Source of the DNA: Leptospiraceae bacterium
GTDB taxonomy: Bacteria > Spirochaetota > Leptospiria > Turneriellales > Turneriellaceae
Assembly: GCA_016788945.1 (NCBI GenBank)
Contig: JAEUSA010000029.1
Location: 1 to 13,157, forward strand
Length of the DNA stretch: 13,157 nt
Reading direction: 5' to 3'
Numbering within the stretch: the first letter of the stretch is position 1; each line of letters opens with the position of its first letter. Made by a program: the position numbers and the translations under genes. Below, piece after piece: positions 7,821 through 13,157 of the stretch. Below the pieces are notes generated by a model. That model did not search any database. It saw only the letters and a program-made list of their open reading frames with translations, and had not been told where the DNA came from.

Positions 7821-7834
7821 TGACACGAGTGTCA
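7821..7834. promoter_or_regulatory. Palindromic operator-like site
   Basis: TGACACGAGTGTCA is a perfect two-fold palindrome of 6-bp half sites around GA. The two-base centre is too tight for an RNA hairpin, so a dimeric repressor site is more likely; the half-site style is common for TetR-type regulators. It lies at the expected start point of a promoter and about 41 bases before ATG 7876. No regulator gene is visible in the window. Confidence 0.45.
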
Positions 7835-7875
7835 TAAAAAAGTCGACGCGGCAATGCACCTCTGTAATCCGCCTC

Positions 7876-8916
7876 ATGGAAGTACAAATGGAAAAAGCGC
7901 GTGCGGCGGCCAACTTCACCCGGTTTCGCGGTGAAAAATCGGGCGGCCATTACGAGAGTTATTTCATGCGCGCCAATGACGGTGCAACCGGCAATGCTTT
8001 CTGGATCCGTTATACCATTTTTCAACCCGACAAAGGCGCTTCTTCGCCCAAACAGGCAATGGCCGAACTGTGGGCCATCTGGTTTGAGAAAGGCAAAGCC
8101 CCCGTCGCGGCAAAATCTGAGTACCCACTCGCACAGGCCAAATATTCAAACACCAATTTCGAACTCGATTGGGCCGGGGCGCTGCTGAATTCTTCGGCGC
8201 TCAAAGGCGGCGCCAATGACTGCGGTGAAAATAAAATTGAGTGGGATCTCAAAATGACGGCGATTAAATCGGCCAAAGACAACCATGCACTCTTTCCCAT
8301 GCCGGTTTCAACTCTCGACGCACCTCTGCCGAGGGCGAAACTGCTGGTTGCTCAGCCGTTTATCCAGTTTACGGGAAGCCTGCACGTCAACGGGAAAAAA
8401 ATCAGCATCAATGGCTGGCAGGGCAGTCAGAACCATAACTGGGGCAGCCGCCATACCGATGAATACGCATGGGGACAAGTAGCCGGTTTCGATAACGAAC
8501 CCGACACATTTCTCGAGGTGGCCTCCGCCAAATTGAAGTTTGGCCCGGTAATGACACCTTATCTGACACCCATCGTGCTGCGCCATAAAGGCCAGCAATT
8601 CGAACTCAACAGCTATTGGCAGTCTTTTCGCAACAAAGCGGATATCAAATACTTCGATTGGTCGTTTTCCGGTGAAACCTCGGACCTCAAAATCGAGGGG
8701 CGCATCCATGCAGATCGGGGCGACTTTGTCGCGCTGAATTATTACAACCCCCCCGGTGACGTAAAAACCTGCCTCAATTCCAAAATCGCCGCCTGCGAAC
8801 TGACACTGACGGAAAAAAGCCGCATCGGACTTGAACTCAAATTGAAGACCGCAAACCGCGCTGCATTTGAAATTCTGACCAGCAAAACCGACCACGGTTT
8901 CCGCGCGCTTTTTTAG
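7876..8916 (+). CDS. CrtC/AttH-like lipocalin-fold protein
   Basis: This 346-residue protein has no signal peptide or membrane helix. The most telling motif is GWQGSQNHNWGSRHTDEYAW at about residues 179-198, followed by GQVAGF. A Gly-rich loop with NHxWG then RH and YAWGQ occurs in lipocalin-like families related to hydroxyneurosporene synthase (CrtC), AttH and tocopherol-cyclase-like proteins. The N-terminal half (SGGHYESYFMRANDG; FWIRYTIF) and C-terminal half (YFDWSFSGETSDLKIEGRI; ALNYYNPPG; CELTL) show the paired beta sheets of that fold. Members hydrate or cyclise isoprenoids or have unknown roles, so the substrate here is unknown. ATG 7888 is an alternative start, with GGAAG 5 bases before it. 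The palindrome upstream suggests repressor control. No carotenoid gene is nearby. Confidence 0.65.
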   Translation: MEVQMEKARAAANFTRFRGEKSGGHYESYFMRANDGATGNAFWIRYTIFQPDKGASSPKQAMAELWAIWFEKGKAPVAAKSEYPLAQAKYSNTNFELDWAGALLNSSALKGGANDCGENKIEWDLKMTAIKSAKDNHALFPMPVSTLDAPLPRAKLLVAQPFIQFTGSLHVNGKKISINGWQGSQNHNWGSRHTDEYAWGQVAGFDNEPDTFLEVASAKLKFGPVMTPYLTPIVLRHKGQQFELNSYWQSFRNKADIKYFDWSFSGETSDLKIEGRIHADRGDFVALNYYNPPGDVKTCLNSKIAACELTLTEKSRIGLELKLKTANRAAFEILTSKTDHGFRALF

Positions 8917-8950
8917 GTTGCAGGCGCAGCAATTTGGTACAGCATAGTCC

Positions 8951-9322
8951 ATGCTGTTCAAATTGCTGATTATTTTCGCTGTCTTCTGCGCTCTACTGTA
9001 CATACTTAACCGTGTGATGCCAGATTTTCATATCGAACTCGGGGCAATACCGGTCACCGCACTTATACTGGTAGGTGTTAACTATGCGATACTATGGGTG
9101 GCGGGCGCGCTGAACTTCATCACGCTCGGCATCGTCAAAGGTATTCTCAATTTCGTGACACTCGGCATCTTTGGCCTCATTGCGGGTTTCATTCTCAACA
9201 TCATTATTTTCTATCTGGCCGACAGGTTGACTGACCGGTTGACGATCAAATCGTTAAGAACGCTGCTCGTCAGCGCCGCCGCACTGCAGTTCAGCAACTT
9301 TCTGCTCAGAAAATTGCTGTGA
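8951..9322 (+). CDS. YvlD/phage-holin superfamily IV-like membrane protein
   Basis: This 123-residue protein has four hydrophobic segments: residues 1-21, about 31-53, 55-92 with a double glycine-rich stretch, and a shorter C-terminal one. The paired motif FITLGIVKGILNFVTLGIFG followed by LIAGFILNIIIFYLAD is typical of the four-helix family that includes Bacillus YvlD and mycobacteriophage-type holins (PF04020-like). In bacteria these are usually chromosomal membrane proteins tied to envelope stress, not lysis genes. No endolysin or other phage gene is near, so a lysis role is unlikely. It lies 34 bp after the lipocalin-like gene and 11 bp before rimI. No strong ribosome site is seen before ATG 8951. 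Confidence 0.75.
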   Translation: MLFKLLIIFAVFCALLYILNRVMPDFHIELGAIPVTALILVGVNYAILWVAGALNFITLGIVKGILNFVTLGIFGLIAGFILNIIIFYLADRLTDRLTIKSLRTLLVSAAALQFSNFLLRKLL

Positions 9323-9333
9323 TACGCTGATAC

Positions 9334-9765
9334 GTGCACGACAACATCAGGCCGGCACAAGCAGATGACATCGCTTTATTGTGCGACCTCGATCGGTTGA
9401 TATTTGGTGCGAACGCTTACAACGAAGAACAGTGGGTCACTGAATTAGGCAATTCTGCGCGTCAGATTTTTCTCGCGGCGCAAAACCGCGGATTCATCAC
9501 TGTACAGAGCTCCGGTGATGACCACGAAATTATAAAAATCGGCGTCTTACCCGAATACCGGCGGCAGGGCATCGCGCGTAAGTTGATCCAACAGTCGACC
9601 GATGCTGCGAAACGCTGCCTAATCGACGTGGCTGCCGATAATCGGGCGGCATTACAGTTTTATCAAGCGCTCGGGTTTCGCGAAATTGCGCGCCGCAGAA
9701 AGTATTATGCAAACGGCAGCGATGCGGTGATCATGGAGAAAGCAGCGCCGCATTCGGGCGCATAA
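9334..9765 (+). CDS. rimI: GNAT acetyltransferase, RimI-like
   Basis: This 143-residue protein has the GNAT acetyl-CoA loop IGVLPEYRRQGIARKLIQ (R-R-Q-G-I-A pattern) and the RimI-style end FYQALGFREIARRRKYYANG, followed by AVIMEK. The N-terminal QWVTELGN also matches RimI relatives. RimI proteins acetylate the N-terminal alanine of ribosomal protein S18 and can modify other N-termini using acetyl-CoA in the cytoplasm. The start is GTG 9334; an in-frame TGA lies at 9328-9330, so it cannot begin further upstream. The region between the N-terminal motif and the acetyl-CoA loop is somewhat short. The clpP-like gene begins 4 bases after its stop, suggesting co-transcription. Assignment to RimI rather than a general GNAT is likely but not certain. 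Confidence 0.75.
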   Translation: MHDNIRPAQADDIALLCDLDRLIFGANAYNEEQWVTELGNSARQIFLAAQNRGFITVQSSGDDHEIIKIGVLPEYRRQGIARKLIQQSTDAAKRCLIDVAADNRAALQFYQALGFREIARRRKYYANGSDAVIMEKAAPHSGA

Positions 9766-9769
9766 AATT

Positions 9770-10483
9770 ATGTCCAGCCTGAGCGCGAAATCGTATATTG
9801 AGCGCATGATCAAGAACCCGTTTGAAATTCTGGCCGACGAAGAAGAAGGCGAAAAGAAAAAAGAAGAGCGCCCGGTAATGCTGCGGGAGCGTATCGCAGA
9901 GCGATTTCTCGACAAGCGTCAGATTTTTCTCTGGGGCGCCGTGACCGACCGTTCGGCAGAAATGATCGTCGAACGTATGATGTTTCTCGAATCTTCAGAT
10001 CCGGGCAAGCCCATCTTTTTCTTCATCAACTCTCCGGGTGGTGTTATTTCATCAGGTATGGCGATTTATGACGTCATGCACATGATCTCGTCTCCAGTCT
10101 ATACTATTACCATGGGCATGGCGGCGTCGATGGGGGCAATTCTGCTCACCGCAGGTGAAAAGGGCCACCGTTATGTTTTTGAACACGCGAAAGTAATGAT
10201 TCACCAGCCGCTGATTAGCGGACAGATTATCGCGCCCGCGATCGATATCAAAATTCACGCTGAAGAGATCAAAAAAACACGGGCAGAGCTGAACCGCATT
10301 CTCGCTGAAACGACCGGCCAGCCGCTGTCGCGCATCGAAAAAGACACAGATCGCGACTATTACCTCGACGGTAAGAATGCAGTTGAATATGGTTTGGCAG
10401 ATAAAGTGCTGACGAACTTCAATGAACTAGGTTTTTTTAAGACTGCCGAAGCGAAAGAAAAGAAACCCAAAAAGGGAAAATAA
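9770..10483 (+). CDS. clpP: ClpP-family ATP-dependent protease proteolytic subunit, divergent termini
   Basis: This is a serine peptidase of the ClpP barrel. All three catalytic residues are visible: Ser120 in GMAASMGA, His145 in MIHQPL and Asp196 in DTDRD. The oxyanion/substrate strand INSPGG is at 87-91. The family degrades unfolded or tagged proteins in the cytoplasm with ClpA, ClpC or ClpX. Two things are odd. The usual N-terminal pore-loop sequence is replaced by a long acidic then basic segment (ILADEEEGEKKKEERP), and the C-terminus ends in a lysine-rich tail (EAKEKKPKKGK). At 237 residues it is longer than typical ClpP (about 195-210). ATG 9806 (MIKNPFEIL) is a possible alternative start; neither has a strong ribosome site. 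It may be a second, alternative ClpP paralogue; clpX or another clpP is not in view. Confidence 0.88.
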   Translation: MSSLSAKSYIERMIKNPFEILADEEEGEKKKEERPVMLRERIAERFLDKRQIFLWGAVTDRSAEMIVERMMFLESSDPGKPIFFFINSPGGVISSGMAIYDVMHMISSPVYTITMGMAASMGAILLTAGEKGHRYVFEHAKVMIHQPLISGQIIAPAIDIKIHAEEIKKTRAELNRILAETTGQPLSRIEKDTDRDYYLDGKNAVEYGLADKVLTNFNELGFFKTAEAKEKKPKKGK

Positions 10484-10492
10484 ACGGCGCGG

Positions 10493-11689
10493 TTATTGTA
10501 TCTGCTTCATCAACTGCTCGTATTCCATATCGAGGTTGATCGCAGCATCTTCGGGATATTTTGCTTTTGAAATGAATTTGTCCGCCGCATAGAGCAGGTG
10601 GGCAAATTCAGAACGTGTCGGACGGTTGCCCTTCGCATCACGCAAAACCCAGACAACGGGGCGCATCGGCTTTCCTTTGACCGCATAGACGACCATGCCT
10701 GTCGCACCGTCAGATAATTCAACGATCGAACCGAGTGGGTATATCGCATGCGAATCGAGAAAGGTCTTGAGATAGACGGGGTCATAACGGTAGATACCCA
10801 GTGTCAGCAGTTCTTTCATCGCCTCGTACGGAAGCCGGTTTCTGCGGTAGGGTTTACGCGATATGATTGCCACAAATGAATCGATGATCGATGCCACGCG
10901 TGTGTACTCTGACATCTCGGCACCTTTGATTTTGCGCGGGTAACCTGAACCGTCAAAATGTTCCTGGTGCTGCAGCGCGACAGAGGCAATGGTATTCTTG
11001 ATCTTGGCCACCTGCGTCAGCATCTGATATCCGTGCACAGGGTGCGCATGGATAATCTGCAGTTCGGTTTCGTTGAGCTTCTCGGCTTTGTCGAGAATCG
11101 TCTGCGGCACCTTAAGCATGCCGACATCCATCATGAGAATGGCAAAAACCTGTTCGACGATCTTCGGCCGTGAAAAATCAAGCGCCATGCACAGGCGCAC
11201 CGCATACATCGAGCAGGCGATGACATGCTTATAGATGTTTGTTTCGACAATGTATTCAGCAACAAAGATCACCATCAGCGGGTTATCGGTCACCAGATTG
11301 GTAATCTCTTCGGCCTTGCTGCGTACGTCATTGGATTGCGGATTATTATTCGTGTTGATGCGCTCGTAAAAGTTTCTCAACACTCCTTCGGTAGATGACG
11401 CGAGGGCGCTGAATGACGGCTTCATCTTGATCAGGTTCTTGAGATCTTTGCGGATGTTTTCGATATCCAGCTTTTGCTGGCCGTCCATAAAATCGGCTTC
11501 GTCTTTTTTCGACGCGTAGACCGGTTCACCGGCAGAAAGCACCTCTTCGATCTTCCATTTATTCAGACGATCGAGATCGCTCTGCGTAATAATTACGTTC
11601 GCCGCCGCGAGCATATTCGTGGGGTCGATGTACACCGGTTTCGTAAACGAAACGCCTGGACGCAATAATTTGACCTGAAACCGGGTCAT
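10493..11689 (-). CDS. HD-GYP domain protein with altered HD motif
   Basis: This 398-residue cytoplasmic signalling protein has an N-terminal region typical of spirochaete HD-GYP proteins (VKLLRPGVSFTKPVYID, residues 6-22), a linker, and an HD-GYP domain at about 150-310. Seen in order: His155 (YKHVIAC), the HD position reading Met187-Asp188 (LMMDVGML instead of LLHDIGK), His216 (HPVHG), His241 (QHQEHFDGSGYP) with GYP at 249-251, Asp270 and PYRR. Active family members break down cyclic di-GMP with a di- or tri-metal centre. Loss of the HD histidine and of the following lysine suggests reduced activity or a binding-only role. A C-terminal beta part (IVELSDGATGMVVYAV) follows. It is convergent with clpP, with only 9 bp between their stops, and lies 93 bp downstream of the FlhB-like gene. 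Confidence 0.9.
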   Translation of the reverse strand: MTRFQVKLLRPGVSFTKPVYIDPTNMLAAANVIITQSDLDRLNKWKIEEVLSAGEPVYASKKDEADFMDGQQKLDIENIRKDLKNLIKMKPSFSALASSTEGVLRNFYERINTNNNPQSNDVRSKAEEITNLVTDNPLMVIFVAEYIVETNIYKHVIACSMYAVRLCMALDFSRPKIVEQVFAILMMDVGMLKVPQTILDKAEKLNETELQIIHAHPVHGYQMLTQVAKIKNTIASVALQHQEHFDGSGYPRKIKGAEMSEYTRVASIIDSFVAIISRKPYRRNRLPYEAMKELLTLGIYRYDPVYLKTFLDSHAIYPLGSIVELSDGATGMVVYAVKGKPMRPVVWVLRDAKGNRPTRSEFAHLLYAADKFISKAKYPEDAAINLDMEYEQLMKQIQ

Positions 11690-11782
11690 AGTGAATTTTC
11701 GGTATTTCGCAGCGCAATTTCAAGCATATTTATATTATCATCAAATACTTACCCCGCACGGTACAAATGTCCGGGTAAAAAC

Positions 11783-12073
11783 CTATTTGCCTGCCTTACC
11801 CTCCTGAGCTAAAAGATACGCATAAATACGGGCAACCGCAAGATAAATATCTTGCGGAATTTCGGTGTTGACCTTCACCGATTTGAGCGCCAAAAGCAGC
11901 GCTTCTTCGTGTTCAGCCTGCACGGTAACTCCGTGCCGGCGCGCAACATCGATCATGGTGCGGGCTGCCTCACCTTCTGCATACCAGCGCACCACGGGCG
12001 CCCCGCTACCCTTGTATTCGAGCGCGCAGGCGCGTAATATCTCTTTCAGCTTCGCGTCGGGCGTTTCAGCCAA
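11783..12073 (-). CDS. Stand-alone FlhB cytoplasmic-domain-like protein
   Basis: This 96-residue protein matches the C-terminal piece of FlhB/EscU-family export-switch proteins: ALEYKGSGAPVVRWYAEGEA, then ARRHGVTVQAEHEEALLLAL, then IPQDIYLAVARIYAYLLA. FlhB normally cuts itself at an NPTH motif to control which flagellar proteins are exported. Here the protein begins just after where that motif would be, and NPTH is absent, so it resembles the released fragment. Small FlhB-like proteins of this kind (FlhX/YlqH type) are known in several phyla. The likely start is TTG 12073, with AGG 3-4 bases before it overlapping the previous gene's stop. It is in the same frame as that gene, separated only by UAG and one codon. 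Confidence 0.8.
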   Translation of the reverse strand: MAETPDAKLKEILRACALEYKGSGAPVVRWYAEGEAARTMIDVARRHGVTVQAEHEEALLLALKSVKVNTEIPQDIYLAVARIYAYLLAQEGKAGK

Positions 12074-12076
12074 GAC

Positions 12077-12628
12077 CTAATTCACGAGGCTCTTCACTGA
12101 TTCAGGGCGCAATTTGGTGAAAATGTCCTTCGTTTCAGTAAAGTCTTTTACAATTTTCGAATTATCGAGTACCGGCTCGGTACGCTCTTCGCCTTCTGGC
12201 TCGAACACGCCGGCAGAAAGAATGTTTTGTATCTGGATCTCTTTTTTGATCAGATTATTGCGCAGGTTCGACACAATTTGTGCGGCTTCGCTTTTGAATT
12301 CGTCGAGATTCTGCTGATCGCGCACTTCGACGGGCACACTCGGAAACTGCTCATTCATGAAGCGGCGCAGCTCTTTTTGCCAGCTTGACCCCTCATTTAC
12401 CTGATTGAGAAAACCCAGCTGAATCTGGCGCATCGATATGCCTGTCTGCAGTTCACGGATTTCTTGCTGAATGCTCAGCACTTTGCTGCGCATCGAATCA
12501 ACAGAGACCTGATTCTTCGGCTCGTTGCGGACATCTTGACTACGCTCGGCAGAACCGGTTTCGGGCGCACCCGAATTTAGCTGGGCACTCTGCGCCCACT
12601 TGAGCATGTCGCTGCGCTTAACGTCCAT
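12077..12628 (-). CDS. Coiled-coil protein upstream of the FlhB-like gene (unknown)
   Basis: This 183-residue protein starts at ATG 12628, supported by AAGGA about 9 bases upstream. The frame stays open further upstream to 12763 but with atypical, arginine-rich sequence that I reject. The protein is polar, with no signal or membrane helix. Residues about 50-80 (MRSKVLSIQQEIRELQTGIS) and 130-150 (AAQIVSNLRNNLIKKEIQIQ) look like amphipathic or coiled-coil helices. The N-terminus is Ser/Gln/Asn rich. I do not recognise a family. In other bacteria a FliK-like or hypothetical protein often precedes the small FlhB-like gene, so a part in flagellar or type III export is inferred from position. It ends in TAG and continues in frame into the FlhB-like gene. 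Confidence 0.7.
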   Translation of the reverse strand: MDVKRSDMLKWAQSAQLNSGAPETGSAERSQDVRNEPKNQVSVDSMRSKVLSIQQEIRELQTGISMRQIQLGFLNQVNEGSSWQKELRRFMNEQFPSVPVEVRDQQNLDEFKSEAAQIVSNLRNNLIKKEIQIQNILSAGVFEPEGEERTEPVLDNSKIVKDFTETKDIFTKLRPESVKSLVN

Positions 12629-12698
12629 AGTTATGCATCCTTCGTGCGCACAGACTGTCAATCGTTTCGCTGGCCGCAGGCACCTTTTGGGGTCTGGG

Positions 12699-12717
12699 TT
12701 GACGACCTGTCTCGAAC
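12699..12717 (+). repeat. 19-bp direct repeat, copy 1 (upstream of tRNA-Pro CGG)
   Basis: The sequence ttgacgacctgtctcgaac occurs here and again, identical, at 12913-12931, in each case ahead of a proline tRNA. In copy 2 it supplies a -35 box close to the tRNA; in copy 1 it is 72 bases from the tRNA and lacks a fitting -10. Confidence 0.8.
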
Positions 12718-12770
12718 GCCGGGCCTGAGCGCGGCGGATGTATCGAAAATCCGCGTCTATCAACCATCAA

Positions 12771-12842
12771 CGGGATGTGGCGCAGTGGTAGCGCACTTGC
12801 TTCGGGAGCAAGGGGTCGCTGGTTCAAATCCAGTCATCCCGA
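12771..12842 (+). tRNA. tRNA-Pro (anticodon CGG)
   Basis: A full cloverleaf can be drawn: acceptor CGGGATG with CATCCCG, D stem GCGC/GCGC with a short loop AGTGGTA, anticodon stem CTTGC/GCAAG around loop TTCGGGA (anticodon CGG), and T arm GCTGG-TTCAAAT-CCAGT. Length is 72 with discriminator A. CCA is not encoded. It is nearly identical to the next tRNA, differing in the 8-9 dinucleotide, one D-loop base and the anticodon. Confidence 0.95.
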
Positions 12843-12912
12843 CACTATCGGGTGTCGTGTGCACCCTCTGTGAATGCGCCTTTCGTGATCAGCATGCTAT
12901 CCTATATACGCC

Positions 12913-12931
12913 TTGACGACCTGTCTCGAAC
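12913..12931 (+). repeat. 19-bp direct repeat, copy 2 (upstream of tRNA-Pro TGG)
   Basis: Identical to copy 1 at 12699-12717. The two copies together with the near-identical tRNAs that follow point to an old tandem duplication of a leader-plus-tRNA unit. Confidence 0.8.
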
Positions 12932-12941
12932 CCCCTTTTAG
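12913..12941 (+). promoter_or_regulatory. Possible promoter of the tRNA-Pro(TGG) gene
   Basis: TTGACG at 12913-12918 is a good -35 box. With a 17-base spacer it faces TTTTAG at 12936-12941, a weak -10, and would start transcription a few bases before the tRNA at 12952. The tRNA-Arg downstream could be on the same transcript. Confidence 0.4.
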
Positions 12942-12951
12942 CCTGCGAAGG

Positions 12952-13023
12952 CGGGATGTAGCGCAGCGGTAGCGCACTTGCTTTGGGAGCAAGGGGTCGC
13001 TGGTTCAAATCCAGTCATCCCGA
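12952..13023 (+). tRNA. tRNA-Pro (anticodon TGG)
   Basis: The same cloverleaf as the preceding tRNA: acceptor CGGGATG with CATCCCG, D stem GCGC/GCGC, anticodon stem CTTGC/GCAAG around TTTGGGA (anticodon TGG) and T arm GCTGG-TTCAAAT-CCAGT. Length is 72, discriminator A, no encoded CCA. With wobble this tRNA could read CCA, CCG and perhaps more proline codons. Confidence 0.95.
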
Positions 13024-13049
13024 AATAAAGGGACTAACCGAACCCTGAT

Positions 13050-13123
13050 GCGCACGTAGCTCAGTTGGATAGAGCAGCAGCCTTCTAAGCTGCGGGTCAG
13101 GGGTTCGACTCCCTTCGTGCGCG
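13050..13123 (+). tRNA. tRNA-Arg (anticodon TCT)
   Basis: Acceptor GCGCACG pairs with CGTGCGC. The D arm is GCTC-AGTTGGATA-GAGC, the anticodon stem GCAGC/GCTGC encloses CTTCTAA (anticodon TCT), the variable loop is GGGTC and the T arm is AGGGG-TTCGACT-CCCTT. Length is 74 with discriminator G and no encoded CCA. It reads AGA and probably AGG codons. It lies 26 bases after tRNA-Pro(TGG). Confidence 0.95.
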
Positions 13124-13157
13124 ATCTTCTTTTCGAAAGAGGCACCATGCGCCTCAG

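Noticed and set aside
8951..9322. Phage holin as a sign of a prophage
   Set aside because: The family is mostly chromosomal (YvlD-like) and there are no endolysin, integrase or structural phage genes around it.
11690..11782. AT-rich stretch upstream of the HD-GYP gene as promoter
   Set aside because: It contains TATAAA- and GATAAT-like words, but no -35 at an acceptable distance could be found.
12656..12661. TTGACA on the minus strand as -35 box for the FlhB-like operon
   Set aside because: A matching -10 at normal spacing would put the transcription start at or beyond the ribosome site, and the hexamers there are poor.
12629..12763. N-terminal extension of the coiled-coil protein to 12763
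   Set aside because: The extension is arginine-rich and unlike the rest, it runs back toward the tRNA leader repeat, and the ATG at 12628 has a good ribosome site.
12843..12912. GGGTG/CACCC hairpin after tRNA-Pro(CGG) as terminator
   Set aside because: The stem is only 5 bp and there is no following T-tract.
13138..13157. Possible start of another gene at ATG 13147, or a terminator hairpin GAGGC/GCCTC
   Set aside because: GAGG lies only 4 bases before the ATG and just three codons are visible. The hairpin has no T-tract before the window ends. Neither can be decided.

Overview
The window looks like chromosomal core DNA of a spirochaete, most likely from the Leptospirales and perhaps Turneriella-like. 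This is inferred from gene content: an OmpL47-type surface protein end, an exosortase K/MSEP-CTERM pair, an HD-GYP protein with a spirochaete-style N-terminal region, a stand-alone FlhB-C-like protein, GTG/TTG starts and often weak Shine-Dalgarno sites. There is no rRNA or universal marker to prove it. I see no transposase, integrase, phage module or CRISPR array.

Layout. Positions 2-754 (+) are the 3' end of a large secreted protein with an OmpL47-type beta repeat. Positions 810-4036 (-) are a minus-strand block, read as a lipoprotein, a BFD-like [2Fe-2S] protein, a 624-residue exported TPR/coiled-coil protein and a small one-helix membrane protein. Positions 4071-7281 (+) hold the most distinctive unit: exosortase K (xrtK) overlapping by 20 bp its presumed sole substrate, a polytopic MSEP-CTERM protein with a VIT-like domain. 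Positions 7368-10483 (+) carry an unrecognised 117-residue protein, a CrtC/AttH-like lipocalin-fold protein behind a palindromic operator-like site, a YvlD/holin-IV-like membrane protein, a RimI-like acetyltransferase and a ClpP-family peptidase with non-standard ends. Positions 10493-12628 (-) carry a coiled-coil protein, an FlhB C-domain-like protein and an HD-GYP protein whose HD motif reads MD. Positions 12771-13123 (+) hold three tRNA genes: Pro(CGG), Pro(TGG) and Arg(TCT).

How the genes may work together. XrtK and the MSEP-CTERM protein form a one-enzyme/one-substrate envelope processing system. The FlhB-like protein and its upstream partner plausibly act in flagellar export; their two ORFs lie in the same frame, separated only by a UAG and one sense codon. 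The degenerate HD-GYP protein next to them suggests a c-di-GMP-related or non-catalytic signalling role. RimI and ClpP are 4 bp apart and may be co-transcribed. The BFD/TPR/small-protein cluster has no clear shared function.
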